From assembly GCA_036407095.1 (NCBI GenBank), contig DASWZV010000151.1:1-64000 (forward strand): a stretch of DNA of 64,000 nucleotides, given 5' to 3'. The position numbers were made by a program, and so were the translations under genes. This stretch comes from Gp6-AA40 sp036407095 (lineage in GTDB: Bacteria > Acidobacteriota > Vicinamibacteria > Vicinamibacterales > UBA2999). Below, piece after piece: positions 22,110 to 30,356 of the stretch. Positions within the stretch are counted from its first letter, which is position 1. Each line of letters opens with the position of its first letter. A model generated the notes under the pieces. That model had not been told where the DNA came from. It saw only the letters and a program-made list of their open reading frames with translations, and searched no databases.

Positions 22110-23723
22110 ATGCGGGGCGTGTCCATAGCTGTGTGTACAACTGTCCTCGCGCTCGTGTCCCTGGCGGGCCGCGCGCAGAACACGAACGTCCTCATCCAGC
22201 CGCCTGGCGTCACCGGTCCGATCGCCCTGACGACCGCGCTTCGCAGTCCCGACCATGGGTACCCTTACAACGCCACGTGGATCGATCTGGCGAAACAGGG
22301 CTACGTCGAAGAGGAGTTCTTCATCTCAGGTGAGGCCAATCGGTACAGCACCCCCGCCGGTCAGCGCGGGAGCGTGCTCGATGGCAATCACGCCTACACG
22401 ACGCGGATCGTCGTGCGACGGCCGAAGCAGGCCGCCCGCTTCAACGGGACGGCGATCGTCGAGTGGGACAACGTCTCCCAGGGGCACGACGGCGAGTTCG
22501 AGTGGTTCCAGGCGTACGAGCACTTCCTGCGCGGCGGCTACGCGTGGATCGGCGTCTCTGCGCAGGCAGTCGGCGTCAACGGGTTGAAGGAATGGAGCCC
22601 CGCGCGCTACGCAAGCCTCGACGTGGCGCGCGCGAGCACGATTCAGGCCGATGCGCTCTCGTACGACATCTTCAGCCAGGCCGCCTTGGCGGTTCGCGGC
22701 AAGGGGAATCGTGACGTGATGGGCGGCTTGAAAGTGCAGCGGCTGATTGCCACCGGCCACTCGCAGTCGGCAGCCCGGCTCTACACCTACTTCCACTCGG
22801 TCCATCCGCTGACGTCGAAGATGTACGACGCGGTGCTGCTGCATGGCGGCGGCGGCCGCGTGAGCCCGGATCTGAATGTGAAGGTCTTCAAGTATCTCGA
22901 CGAAAGCGACGTGATCGGCCAGGCGAACAGCCGCGTCCCGGACTCGGCCGGCTACCGGCAGTGGGAAGTCGCCGGCTCATCGCATCTCGATGCGCAGTTC
23001 TCGCGCTCGATGGCGGCGCTGGGCCTGCGTGTGTCGGGGATGCGTCCGGTCGAGGGAGCGCCCGTGATCGCGGGGCCGTCGATCAGCGGCGGAGAGAAAG
23101 GCAATGGGACCGTCGGCAACGGCGCGGGACCCGAGAACGAAGGGCCCAACGGCGGATGCGCGCAGCCGCCATTCAGCCGCGTTCCCTCGTTCCATGTGCT
23201 GGGCGCCGCCTTCGATGCGATGCATCGATGGCTCACCGATGGCGTGCTGCCGCCGAGCAGTCCGCCGATCGAGCTCAGACAGCTGCCTCCGGATGCATCA
23301 TCCGCGGCCGGCGACGCACGCGGGCGTGGCGCGCGCGGCGGTGCACCGGCGGGCCCGCGTTGGGAGATCCTGCGCGACGATCTCGGTCTGGCGCGCGGCG
23401 GAATCAGGCTGGCCGCGGTCGCCGCGCCGATCGCGAAGAACACCGGTGACAACGTCGGCAGTGCCGCCGTTGCTGCGACCGGTGAACGGAACTGTCGTCT
23501 GATGGGATCGAGCGAGCCGTTCGATGGCGCGCGGCTGGCAGCGCTCTATCCCACGCACGATGTGTATGTGGCCAGAGTGAAGGACGCGACCGAGAAGCTG
23601 CTCAAAGCGGGTTTCATCGACAAGGCGGACGCCGAGGCCACGATGCGCGACGCCGAGAAATCGACGATCGGAAAAGGGGCGCCGTCCGCGCTTAGTGGGT
23701 CAAACCGTACAGCAGCGCGTTGA
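22110..23723 (+). CDS. Secreted alpha/beta hydrolase domain protein
   Basis: A 537-residue protein. The ATG at 22110 follows GAAGGAGGACCT and opens a signal peptide (GVSIAVCTTVLALVSLAGRA). The nucleophile elbow is ATGHSQSAARLYTYF (GHSQS), characteristic of the large secreted alpha/beta hydrolase domain family; WEVAGSSHLDAQF probably supplies the catalytic His, and the acid may be DVIGQANSRVPD. FNGTAIVEWDNVSQGHDGEF and WIGVSAQAVGVNGL are family blocks. A Gly/Pro-rich insert (GGEKGNGTVGNGAGP) precedes a lid-like segment. Likely an esterase or carbohydrate esterase; substrate unknown. Its 3' end overlaps the convergent DUF4159 gene by 32 nt. The C-terminal part is duplicated as a broken fragment at 24570. 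Confidence 0.75.
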   Translation: MRGVSIAVCTTVLALVSLAGRAQNTNVLIQPPGVTGPIALTTALRSPDHGYPYNATWIDLAKQGYVEEEFFISGEANRYSTPAGQRGSVLDGNHAYTTRIVVRRPKQAARFNGTAIVEWDNVSQGHDGEFEWFQAYEHFLRGGYAWIGVSAQAVGVNGLKEWSPARYASLDVARASTIQADALSYDIFSQAALAVRGKGNRDVMGGLKVQRLIATGHSQSAARLYTYFHSVHPLTSKMYDAVLLHGGGGRVSPDLNVKVFKYLDESDVIGQANSRVPDSAGYRQWEVAGSSHLDAQFSRSMAALGLRVSGMRPVEGAPVIAGPSISGGEKGNGTVGNGAGPENEGPNGGCAQPPFSRVPSFHVLGAAFDAMHRWLTDGVLPPSSPPIELRQLPPDASSAAGDARGRGARGGAPAGPRWEILRDDLGLARGGIRLAAVAAPIAKNTGDNVGSAAVAATGERNCRLMGSSEPFDGARLAALYPTHDVYVARVKDATEKLLKAGFIDKADAEATMRDAEKSTIGKGAPSALSGSNRTAAR

Positions 23724-24543
23724 TGCCGAACGCGTAGCCCGGCACGGACATCTGATAGAAGTACTGCGGATCGTCGCCTTCACGTTCGAAGGAGTCGCCG
23801 AGATCCGTGTTGTGCGTCATCAGCATCATGATGTTGCCGTGCTTGTCGAGGATGGCGCGCGCGTGCGGCTGGGCGCTGTCCTCTCCGAGTTCCGACGTGC
23901 CCCCGCCGGTGCTCGCCCAGAAGTTGATCGACGAGATCTGCGGCACGCCCTTGATCACGAACTGCGCCGAGAAGAGCGGATGTGTGCTCGGAAGATCGAC
24001 GATCGGATACTCGTTGGGCGGCAGCACTCTCGACATCTGGCCGGCCCACCAGTCCCACGCCTCGGTGCCCCAGAAATCGTCGGCCCAGATGAAGCCGCCC
24101 TTGAGCAGGTACTCGCGCATGTGCGCGGCTTCGTCGTTGTTGATGGCCGCCGAGCCGACCTCGGTCATCATCACGAACGGGCAGTCGAACAGCTCATCGT
24201 CCGTGAACCGGATCATCAGCGGATTTGGCTCGCCGTTCGTGAAGCTGACGCGCGTGCGCGTCAGCTCGCTCAGACGCACCGACAGGTTGATGTCGGCGCG
24301 GGGCCAGTCGACACTCCAGTTGCCACTGTAGCGGGCGCCCCGAGGATCGTTGCCGAAAACCGCGCGGCAGAAGTGCCAGCTGCCGTCGAAGTCGCTGGGT
24401 TTGGCGATTTCGATGTTGCCGAAGCCGCGGAACCCGCCGCCGCGGCGCTGGCGGAATTGCGCCTCGACCTGGACCGCCATCACGAGCGCAACGAGCGCCC
24501 CTATGGCCAGGACGAGAGGCCGCCGCGCGAACAGGCCGGGCAC
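23692..24543 (-). CDS. DUF4159 domain protein, copy 1
   Basis: A 283-residue protein from GTG 24543. An N-terminal hydrophobic segment (LVLAIGALVALVMAVQVEA) is a signal peptide or anchor. The DUF4159 core has ELFDCPFVMMTEVGSAAIN, MREYLLKGGFIWADDFWGTEAW, EYPIVDLPSTHPLFSAQFVI and MLMTHNTDLGDSFERE, ending YAFGINALLYGLTH. DUF4159 is a class I glutamine-amidotransferase-like fold often found near MoxR/VWA operons; its activity is unknown. It is about 80 percent similar by eye to the copy at 24791 and more distant from that at 36601. It arose by tandem duplication. Confidence 0.85.
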   Translation of the reverse strand: MPGLFARRPLVLAIGALVALVMAVQVEAQFRQRRGGGFRGFGNIEIAKPSDFDGSWHFCRAVFGNDPRGARYSGNWSVDWPRADINLSVRLSELTRTRVSFTNGEPNPLMIRFTDDELFDCPFVMMTEVGSAAINNDEAAHMREYLLKGGFIWADDFWGTEAWDWWAGQMSRVLPPNEYPIVDLPSTHPLFSAQFVIKGVPQISSINFWASTGGGTSELGEDSAQPHARAILDKHGNIMMLMTHNTDLGDSFEREGDDPQYFYQMSVPGYAFGINALLYGLTH

Positions 24544-24569
24544 GAACCCAGTCTACCCCTGAACGTGGA

Positions 24570-24806
24570 TCGCTGTCGCGGTGACTGGCGAGCGCAACTG
24601 TCGTCTGAAGGATCGAGCGCGCCGTTCGCTGCGGCGCGGCTCGCGTCGTTCTACCCCCACGCACGACGCGTTCGTGGCCAGGGTAAGACGCGACCGAGAA
24701 ACTGTTCGTGGCCGGGTTCATCGGCAAGGCTGACGCCGACGCCACGCGAGGCCGAGAATTCGTCGATCGGGAAAAGAGTGCTGTCGGCGCCTAGTGCGTC
24801 AAACCG
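24570..24806 (+). pseudogene. Broken duplicate of the alpha/beta hydrolase C terminus
   Basis: This stretch aligns with 23473-23709, the 3' end of the hydrolase gene: shared segments include AACTGTCGTCTGA, CGCGACCGAGAA, GTGGCC and GTCAAACCGTACA. Translation starts in frame as SSAPFAAARLASFYP (compare SSEPFDGARLAALYP), then loses frame at the GCACGACGCG region. It has no start, signal or nucleophile. It was carried along when the DUF4159 gene was duplicated and is best seen as a decaying remnant. Confidence 0.85.
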
Positions 24807-25636
24807 TACAAGAGCGAGTTGATGCCGAACGCGTAGCCCGGCACCGACATCGTGTAGAAGTACTGCGGATCGTCGGCTTCACGCTCGAACGAGTCGCCGA
24901 GATCGGTGTTGTGCGTCATCAGCATCATGATGTTGCCGTGCCTGTCGAGGATGGCGCGCGCGTGCGGCACGGCGCTTTCTTCCCCTCGCTCTGACGTGCT
25001 CCCACCATTGCTGGCCCAGAAGTTGATCGACGAAATCTGCGGCACCTTCTTGATCACGAACTGCGCCGAGAACAGCGGATGGTTGCTCGGGAGATCGATG
25101 ATCGGATACTCGCTCGGCGGCAGCACTTTCGCGAGCTGACCCGTCCACCATTCCCACGCGTAGTCGCCCCAGAAGTCGTCGGCCCAGATGAAGCCGCCCT
25201 TCAAGAGATACTCACGCATACGCGCGGCTTCGTCGTTGTCGATGAAGGCTGAGCCCACTTCGGTCATCATCACGAACGGGCAGTCGAACAGCTCATCGTC
25301 GGTGAACCGGATGAGCAGGGGATTCGGCTCGCCGTTCGTGAAGCTGACGTGCGTGCGCGTCAGCTCGCTCAGACGTACCGAGAGGTTGATGTCGGCGCGC
25401 GGCCAGTCGACGCTCCAGTCGGCGCCGTCGCCGCGAAAATCTCTCCGGAACCAGGCGCGGCAGAAGTGCCAGCTGCCGTCGAAATCCGTGGGTTTGGCGA
25501 GGGTGATGTTGCCGAAGCTGCGGAACCCTTCGCCGCGGCGCTGGCGGAACTGTGCCTCGACCTCGACTGCCATGGCGAGCGCGAGGAGCGCCACCATGAC
25601 CAGGACGAGAGGCCGCCGCGCAAGCAGGCCGGGCAC
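24791..25636 (-). CDS. DUF4159 domain protein, copy 2
   Basis: A 281-residue tandem paralogue of the preceding DUF4159 gene, from GTG 25636. It has the same layout: hydrophobic N terminus (LVLVMVALLALAMAVEVEA), RQRRGEGFRSFGNITLAKP, ELFDCPFVMMTEVGSAFID, MREYLLKGGFIWADDFWGDYAW and a C terminus YAFGINSLLYGLTH. Upstream sequence is also shared with copy 1 (CACGAGCCCAGTCTACC against CACGAACCCAGTCTACC), so the duplicated unit is about 1.09 kb. Differences cluster in FRRDFRGDGADWSVDW. Function unknown; presumably exported and membrane-associated. Confidence 0.85.
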   Translation of the reverse strand: MPGLLARRPLVLVMVALLALAMAVEVEAQFRQRRGEGFRSFGNITLAKPTDFDGSWHFCRAWFRRDFRGDGADWSVDWPRADINLSVRLSELTRTHVSFTNGEPNPLLIRFTDDELFDCPFVMMTEVGSAFIDNDEAARMREYLLKGGFIWADDFWGDYAWEWWTGQLAKVLPPSEYPIIDLPSNHPLFSAQFVIKKVPQISSINFWASNGGSTSERGEESAVPHARAILDRHGNIMMLMTHNTDLGDSFEREADDPQYFYTMSVPGYAFGINSLLYGLTH

Positions 25637-25698
25637 GAGCCCAGTCTACCCTCGAAAATGGAAAAAGCGGAACGTGGAAGGAGTGGAGATGGCGCCCG

Positions 25699-27624
25699 CT
25701 AGTGAATCACTTCTGCCTTCGATCCAAACCCCGTGCGCGGCCCTTTGTTGTCCCGTTCGAGCACGCGATCGGAGTTTGCGATCGAGAAGCCAGACTCGTA
25801 GACGAGCTGAGCGATCCTGGCCATCTTCGGAAAGACGATCTTGTCGACCGTGTCTGTGACCTTGTGATAGTCCGGGTGAAGGCCGGTCGTGAAGAACGTG
25901 ATCGGAATGCCCTTGCCGGCGTAGCTGTAGTGATCGCTTCGCGTGTAGACGCTCTCGGGATCGAGCGGATCGTTGAGCTCGTAATCGAGAGTCAACGGCT
26001 TGGGCATGGCCGCGTTGGTCTTGACGATCAGGTTGTGGAGGTCAGTGCTGATGCGATCGGCGCCCACGATGAAGACGGAGTTGGTGTAGTCGCCTTCGAT
26101 GTTGTTGCAATCATCGCGGCCGACCATGTCCATGTTGAGCACGGCCTGCACTTTGTCGAGCGCCACGACGGGAAAGTCGGCGTTGAAGCGCGAGCCTTGC
26201 AGGCCGGCTTCCTCGCCGGCGTGCCAGACGAACACGACCGATCGCTTCGGTTTCGGTCCAGCGGCAAACGCTTTGGCGATTGCCAGCAGCGCCGTCGATC
26301 CGGATCCATCATCGTCGGCTCCGTTGTTGATGATGTCGCGCTGATCGAAGGGCAGTGGTACTGGCGTACCGCGTCCGCTCGCGCCGTCGGAGCCTGCCGT
26401 CGCCGCGGCAGGCGCACCTCTTCCACGTCCGGGATTCTGTACGACCTTGCCGGCCGCCTTGACTGCTGCCTGCGACGCCTCGCCTCGCGTACGGCAGCTC
26501 GTCATCGTGGGCAGTGCCCCCGTGCCGGTCTGGCTGTACCCGATGTGATCGAGGTGTGCGCCGAACATGACGTAGGTGTCTTTCAACTTGGGATCGGTGC
26601 CCTCGATCGCGCCGACGACGTTGCGGGTGCGCTGCTCGGACATCGGCTCGAACGTGTTGTCGACGGCGATCGTGATCGACGCGGGCAGCGACATCGGGGA
26701 GAGCCGCTCGCCCTTGGCCGCTTTGGCCTTGAGATCGTCGAACCCGCCCGAGCTGCCGTCGAACAAGGCGGCGAAGAACGTCTCGTCGCCGGTGATCTGC
26801 GGCGGCACGGGCGCATCGACGCGCAGCACAGTGGTGAAGTCCGGAGGAGGCGCGGCGCCTCGACCCCGCGCGCCGGCGCCTCGGCCGCGGCCCTGTAACT
26901 GCGCCTGAGCCTGCTGCAGCGCCTCGGTCGCTTTTTGCAGCGCGTCCTGCGCCTGCGTGACGGCGCGCTCCGCGTCGGTCGGGTTCGGTGCCGGCGTAAA
27001 TCCGATCGCTGCTGCTGCGTGGTAGGTGTTGATCGCGACACCCGCGCCGCCGCGTCCACCCGGCGCGCCACGTCCAGCACCAGCCGCGATCACCTGTGGG
27101 CTGGGCAGCATCCAGACTACGAGCTTGTCCTTCACGTCGCGATCACGCAGGTCCGCGGCCTGCCCGTAGCCGATGAACTCGGCGCCGGTGAAGGTGAGCG
27201 TTCGTTTGCCGCCCGGACCGGCGACGAACGTCACGTGATCGCCGTGCTTGAAGGTCGTGGACTTTCCGCTCGCGCTGACGACCGTGACCGACGAATTGCG
27301 CGTGATCTTGTAGCCGCGAAGCCTGACACTCTCGAAGTACGAGCCGCCATCACCGAGAGGCTTCACCCCCCACGACTTCAGACGGTCGGCGACGTACGAG
27401 GCTGCAAGCCCGTACCCTTCAGTGAAGACCTGGCGCCCCTGGAGTTCGTCGGAGGCAAGATAGGTGAGCCACTCCTTCAAGTCCGCCGGGTTGATCTGCG
27501 CGTACTTGATTCCCTTGGACGGTTCCGGCGCCTGCGCGAGCAGCGTGCCGCCCACAGCACACGCGAAGACCATCGCCGATGACACCGTGAGCTGCAGGAT
27601 ACGTGGAATCTCGACGCGCTTCAT
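25699..27624 (-). CDS. Secreted M28-family zinc aminopeptidase
   Basis: A 641-residue protein with a signal peptide (LTVSSAMVFACAVGGTLLA). The M28 di-zinc site is complete: GAHLDHIG, NNGADDDGSGSTALL, WHAGEEAGLQGSR (catalytic Glu), NMDMVGRDD and HPDYHKVTDTVDKI. The N-terminal cap (YLASDELQGRQVFTEG) and a PA-type insertion (about 120-330) interrupt the domain; the insertion contains an Ala/Gln coiled stretch (ALQKATEALQQAQAQLQG) and Gly/Arg/Ala-rich low-complexity linkers (GRGRGAGARGRGAA) that are common in this phylum. It would release amino acids from peptides outside the cytoplasm. Single gene; a large inverted repeat lies upstream of it. Confidence 0.9.
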   Translation of the reverse strand: MKRVEIPRILQLTVSSAMVFACAVGGTLLAQAPEPSKGIKYAQINPADLKEWLTYLASDELQGRQVFTEGYGLAASYVADRLKSWGVKPLGDGGSYFESVRLRGYKITRNSSVTVVSASGKSTTFKHGDHVTFVAGPGGKRTLTFTGAEFIGYGQAADLRDRDVKDKLVVWMLPSPQVIAAGAGRGAPGGRGGAGVAINTYHAAAAIGFTPAPNPTDAERAVTQAQDALQKATEALQQAQAQLQGRGRGAGARGRGAAPPPDFTTVLRVDAPVPPQITGDETFFAALFDGSSGGFDDLKAKAAKGERLSPMSLPASITIAVDNTFEPMSEQRTRNVVGAIEGTDPKLKDTYVMFGAHLDHIGYSQTGTGALPTMTSCRTRGEASQAAVKAAGKVVQNPGRGRGAPAAATAGSDGASGRGTPVPLPFDQRDIINNGADDDGSGSTALLAIAKAFAAGPKPKRSVVFVWHAGEEAGLQGSRFNADFPVVALDKVQAVLNMDMVGRDDCNNIEGDYTNSVFIVGADRISTDLHNLIVKTNAAMPKPLTLDYELNDPLDPESVYTRSDHYSYAGKGIPITFFTTGLHPDYHKVTDTVDKIVFPKMARIAQLVYESGFSIANSDRVLERDNKGPRTGFGSKAEVIH

Positions 27625-27673
27625 AGCGATGATTCTATGCCGGGTGAGGAGGAAGCGGAGGGAGCGGAGACAA

Positions 27674-27891
27674 GATCACGCAGAGATCGCAAAGGCGCAG
27701 AGAACGCAGAGAGCGACGGGTGGCCCGCGCGGTGCGCGGGTGGATCGAGAGGAAGGCGCGAAAACGAGCGCCTCATGATTCGGGTGGCGTTCGTTTTCGC
27801 ACCTTCCTCTCGATCCATCCGCCGGCCGGAGGCCGGCGACCACCCGTCGCCTCCGCGATCCCTGCTCCTCGGCGATCTCTGCGTGAAAATC
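27674..27891. repeat. Large nested inverted repeat in the M28/VOC gap
   Basis: An outer stem pairs ATCACGCAGAGATCGC (27674-27689) with GCGATCTCTGCGTGAAAAT (27873-27891). An inner stem of about 40 nt pairs the GGTGGATCGAGAGGAAGG region (27728 on) with CCTTCCTCTCGATCCATCC (to about 27823), including GCGAAAACGA with TCGTTTTCGC. CGCAGAG-type words are repeated in the left arm. It fills most of the 393 bp gap; no gene is seen there. The gap is upstream of both flanking divergent genes, so termination is an unlikely role. Confidence 0.75.
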
Positions 27892-28017
27892 ACAACTGGC
27901 GTAAACTAACCACGTACCTAGCGGGGTCCCGCTCAACGAGAAGGAGCCCCTACCTGCGCGCCCGTTCTCGCCGGGCACGTGGACGTAGGCATCACGCGAA
28001 CACACAGGACGTGTGCG

Positions 28018-28419
28018 ATGCCTCACCACCTGACCAAACTCATTCCCAATCTGATTGTTTCTGACGTCGATCGTTCGATCGCGTTCTATCGCGATGTGCT
28101 CGGCTTCGTCGTTCAGGCGACGGTGCCGGACGGCTCGCCGTATGTCTTTGCCATCGTTCAGTCTGACGGCGTGGAGATCTATCTCAACGCCCCCGAGCCG
28201 GCTGTGGCCGAGTATCCGGCGTTCAAGGGCCGCCCCATCGGCGGCACGTTGACGCTCTTCATCCATGTCGACGATGTGCGTCGGGCGCATGAAGGGCTGA
28301 AGGACAAGGTCACGATCGTGATGCCGTTGGAGACGAAATGGTACGGTGTCACCGAGTTCGCCTTCACCGATCCGGACGGATACGTCATCACGTTCGCGCA
28401 GCAGGAAACAAGAGCATAA
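28018..28419 (+). CDS. VOC superfamily (glyoxalase/dioxygenase-like) protein
   Basis: A 133-residue cytoplasmic protein read from ATG 28018. It has two VOC modules: KLIPNLIVSDVDRSIAFYRD with VLGFVVQATVPDG, then GGTLTLFIHVDDVRRAHEGL, ending YGVTEFAFTDPDGYVITFAQ. Most members with PDGSPYVFAIVQSDGVEIYL belong to the bleomycin-resistance/glyoxalase-like group. The usual first His metal ligand position is occupied by Asn (PNLIV), so metal binding may be altered. Substrate unknown. It is followed after 23 nt by the PWGDPDLQG paralogue and is perhaps in one transcript with it. Confidence 0.85.
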   Translation: MPHHLTKLIPNLIVSDVDRSIAFYRDVLGFVVQATVPDGSPYVFAIVQSDGVEIYLNAPEPAVAEYPAFKGRPIGGTLTLFIHVDDVRRAHEGLKDKVTIVMPLETKWYGVTEFAFTDPDGYVITFAQQETRA

Positions 28420-28442
28420 TGAGCGGTTGAAAGGGGCCAATC

Positions 28443-29426
28443 ATGCGCACGCGCGTCCTCGCAGTCGCTATCGCGCTCGTCGTCGCGCTCGGGTCGATTG
28501 GCCTCGCTCAATCCTCGAAGGCACGCCCTTCGGCGTCAGCGTCCGGCGCACGCGGCTATACGCCGGCGCGCACGCCGTGGGGCGATCCCGATCTGCAGGG
28601 GACGTTCACCAATTCCAACGAGTACGCCACGCCGCTCGAGCGGCCCGCGAGGTTTGCGGGGCGCACGCTGAACGACATTACCGACAAAGAGCTGGCCTCG
28701 ATCAGGGAAGGCGCCGAGCAGGAGGCGATTGCGGGCCTTGCGCCCGGCCCGCGCGGCCCCGATTACTGGTGGCTCGAGAATCTGAATCTCTCGAAGCGCG
28801 CGCAGGCCTGGTCGGTCCTCGATCCGCCTGACGGGCGCATTCCCGCGCTCACCCCGCAGGCGCGCGCACGCGGGGCCGGTCCGGCGCGTACGAGCTTCAT
28901 GGGCGGGCCGTTCAACGGCCCCTCCGATTTCGGCATGCTCGAGCGTTGCATCTCGCGCGGCGTGCCCGGGTCGATGATCCCGGTGATGTACGGCAACAAC
29001 TACGAGATCGTGCAGACGCCTGGCTTCGTGGTGATCACGTACGAGATCATCCACGAGGCGCGCATCATCCCGCTCGATGGACGACCTCACGTCGGTGCCG
29101 GCGTGCGATCGCACATGGGTGATGCGCGCGGCCACTGGGAAGGCAACACGCTCGTCGTCGAGACCACCAACTTCACTGCCGCCTCCGCCTATCGAGGCGC
29201 CAACCCCGACACGCTGCGCGTCACCGAGCGCTTCGTGCGCGTCGCGCCCGACACGATCGCCTGGAGTGCGACGCTCGACGATCCCGATACGTGGACGCGG
29301 CCCTGGACGATCGCGATGCCGTTGACGCTCGACACACAGCCGCTGCTGCCGTTCGAGTGTCATGAACATAACTACGGGCTGGCCAATATCCTCCGGGCCG
29401 CCCGAGCGGCGGAGAAGGGCAAGTAG
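28443..29426 (+). CDS. Secreted PWGDPDLQG-family protein, second copy
   Basis: A 327-residue paralogue of the protein at 5405. The ATG at 28443 follows AAAGGGG; the signal peptide is RVLAVAIALVVALGSIGLA. Shared motifs in order: RTPWGDPDLQGTFTN, VLDPPDGRIPALTPQA, LERCISRGVPGS, YGNNYEIVQTPGFVVI, YEIIHEARIIPLDGRPH and GHWEGNTLVVETTNF, then WSATLDDPDTWTRPWTIAMP. Here HEMIH of the first copy is YEIIH, so a zinc site in this family is not supported. A single conserved Cys pair (LERC, FECHEH) remains. Probably periplasmic or surface; function unknown. A dense hairpin array follows directly. Confidence 0.7.
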   Translation: MRTRVLAVAIALVVALGSIGLAQSSKARPSASASGARGYTPARTPWGDPDLQGTFTNSNEYATPLERPARFAGRTLNDITDKELASIREGAEQEAIAGLAPGPRGPDYWWLENLNLSKRAQAWSVLDPPDGRIPALTPQARARGAGPARTSFMGGPFNGPSDFGMLERCISRGVPGSMIPVMYGNNYEIVQTPGFVVITYEIIHEARIIPLDGRPHVGAGVRSHMGDARGHWEGNTLVVETTNFTAASAYRGANPDTLRVTERFVRVAPDTIAWSATLDDPDTWTRPWTIAMPLTLDTQPLLPFECHEHNYGLANILRAARAAEKGK

Positions 29427-29435
29427 GGTAAACAG

Positions 29436-29664
29436 GGCCCGGCCCCTTGCGGGGCCGGGTGGGGCGAGCCCTTCGGGCTCGTTGGGCCGGCGGTTTGTGC
29501 CGGTGGGGCGGCGGAAAAGGCCGCCCCTTCGGGGCGGTAGGGCCGGCCCTTTCGGGGGCAGGTAGGGCGGCGCCCTTCGGGCGCCGTGGGGCCGCTTTGG
29601 GGTGGGGCCGGCGCTCGCGCCGGTGGGCATCTTTGGGGGAGGTGAGAGGCGCGGCTTCGCCGCG
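29436..29664. repeat. Tandem array of about eight GC hairpins (left of S23-like gene)
   Basis: Successive stem-loops are separated by GTNGGG: GGCCCGGCCCC with GGGGCCGGG, GCGAGCCC with GGGCTCG, CCGGCGG with GCCGG, GCCGCCCC with GGGGCGG, GGCGCCC with GGGCGCC, CCGGCG with CGCCGG, and GCGGC with GCCGC. Several loops are TTCG. The array is bracketed by GGGTAAAC (29427 and 29666). All units face the same way, and the mirrored array at 30108-30215 faces the opposite way, so the two bracket the gene at 29711-30082. Confidence 0.8.
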
Positions 29665-29710
29665 TGGGTAAACGACACCCAATATCGGGTAGGCACGACC
29701 CGATTGAATC

Positions 29711-30082
29711 TCAGATCGTCCGTCCTACTTTTGCGGCTCTGACGTATCCAGCGAGTGCCCCGCCGACGCCTCGAATCGAGAGCTCGAGCTCTCTGAACCG
29801 AACCTCGTTGATGTAGCCAAGTCGTTTGGCGACGTGAACGCAGTAGCCGACTTCCGCCAGCGAAGACCTCGAAGTGTTCAGAAACTGAAGCTTTTCGCGC
29901 TTGTGTTCTCGGGCTGATCTTTCAACGACGTTCGCAGCAACTGAGTATGCGGCGCGTCGCGTCTGCGGCCCGAGCTCGTAACGCTCGAACGAAGGAAACG
30001 CTTTGAGCGTGAGCTTGTGGAGATCGATGAAGAGATCGTCCGCTCGTTGCCAGACGACAAGTGAGTGGTGTGGGAGAGTCAT
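29711..30082 (-). CDS. Four-helix-bundle protein (23S intervening-sequence / S23-like)
   Basis: A 123-residue protein starting at ATG 30082. It has the family pattern of the S23 four-helix bundle: opening SLVVWQRADDLFIDLHKLT, then FPSFERYELGPQTRRAAYSV, AANVVERSAREHKREKLQF, the helix LNTSRSSLAEVGYCVHVAK and a final helix. The usual ANIAEG is AANVVE here. Members were first described in intervening sequences of 23S rRNA genes and form homopentamers; relatives (Avd) serve diversity-generating retroelements. No reverse transcriptase or variable repeat is visible nearby. The gene is bracketed by oppositely facing hairpin arrays, suggesting a small mobile cassette. Nucleic-acid binding is inference. 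Confidence 0.85.
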   Translation of the reverse strand: MTLPHHSLVVWQRADDLFIDLHKLTLKAFPSFERYELGPQTRRAAYSVAANVVERSAREHKREKLQFLNTSRSSLAEVGYCVHVAKRLGYINEVRFRELELSIRGVGGALAGYVRAAKVGRTI

Positions 30083-30107
30083 GCCCCGTCATTGAGCAAG
30101 ACCGTTG

Positions 30108-30215
30108 CCCACGCGCGCGAAGCGCCCGCGACACGCGCACGAGGGCGCGCCCCACCGGCGCGAAGCGCCGGCCCCACTCGCCCGAGCGGCCGAGCGCGAC
30201 GCGCCCGGCACGTTT
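30108..30215. repeat. GC hairpin array, mirrored (right of S23-like gene)
   Basis: Hairpins separated by CCCAC: GCGCGCG/CGCGAAGCGC, GGCGCGAAGCGCC (30154-30168) and CGCCCGAGCGGCCGAGCGCG. The unit CCCACCGGCGCGAAGCGCCG is the reverse complement in style of GCCGGCGCTCGCGCCGGTGG at 29608-29627 in the left array. Together they form inverted flanks of the S23-like gene. Confidence 0.7.
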
Positions 30216-30270
30216 CAGGCACTCATCGGGCATCTAAGAACGCTAGTCTAGAGATCCTCGCCCCGGCTGT

Positions 30271-30352
30271 TCACACCTACACCTACACGTACACCTATCA
30301 CCTAACCCTTTTGACCTTACCTTTGCCCTTTGACTTTTGACCTTTGACCTAC
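30271..30352. repeat. CACCTA and TTTGACC word array
   Basis: Hexamers CACCTA/CACGTA run from 30274 to 30304, then TTTGACC, TTACC, TTTGCCC, TTTGACT, TTTGACC, TTTGACC up to the stop codon region of the next minus-strand gene. It is clearly homologous to 17746-17812, which has the same two-part order. Confidence 0.75.
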
Positions 30353-30356
30353 GGAC

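Noticed and set aside
29711..30082. Diversity-generating retroelement accessory protein (Avd)
   Set aside because: The protein family is related, but no reverse transcriptase, template repeat or variable repeat is visible within the window.
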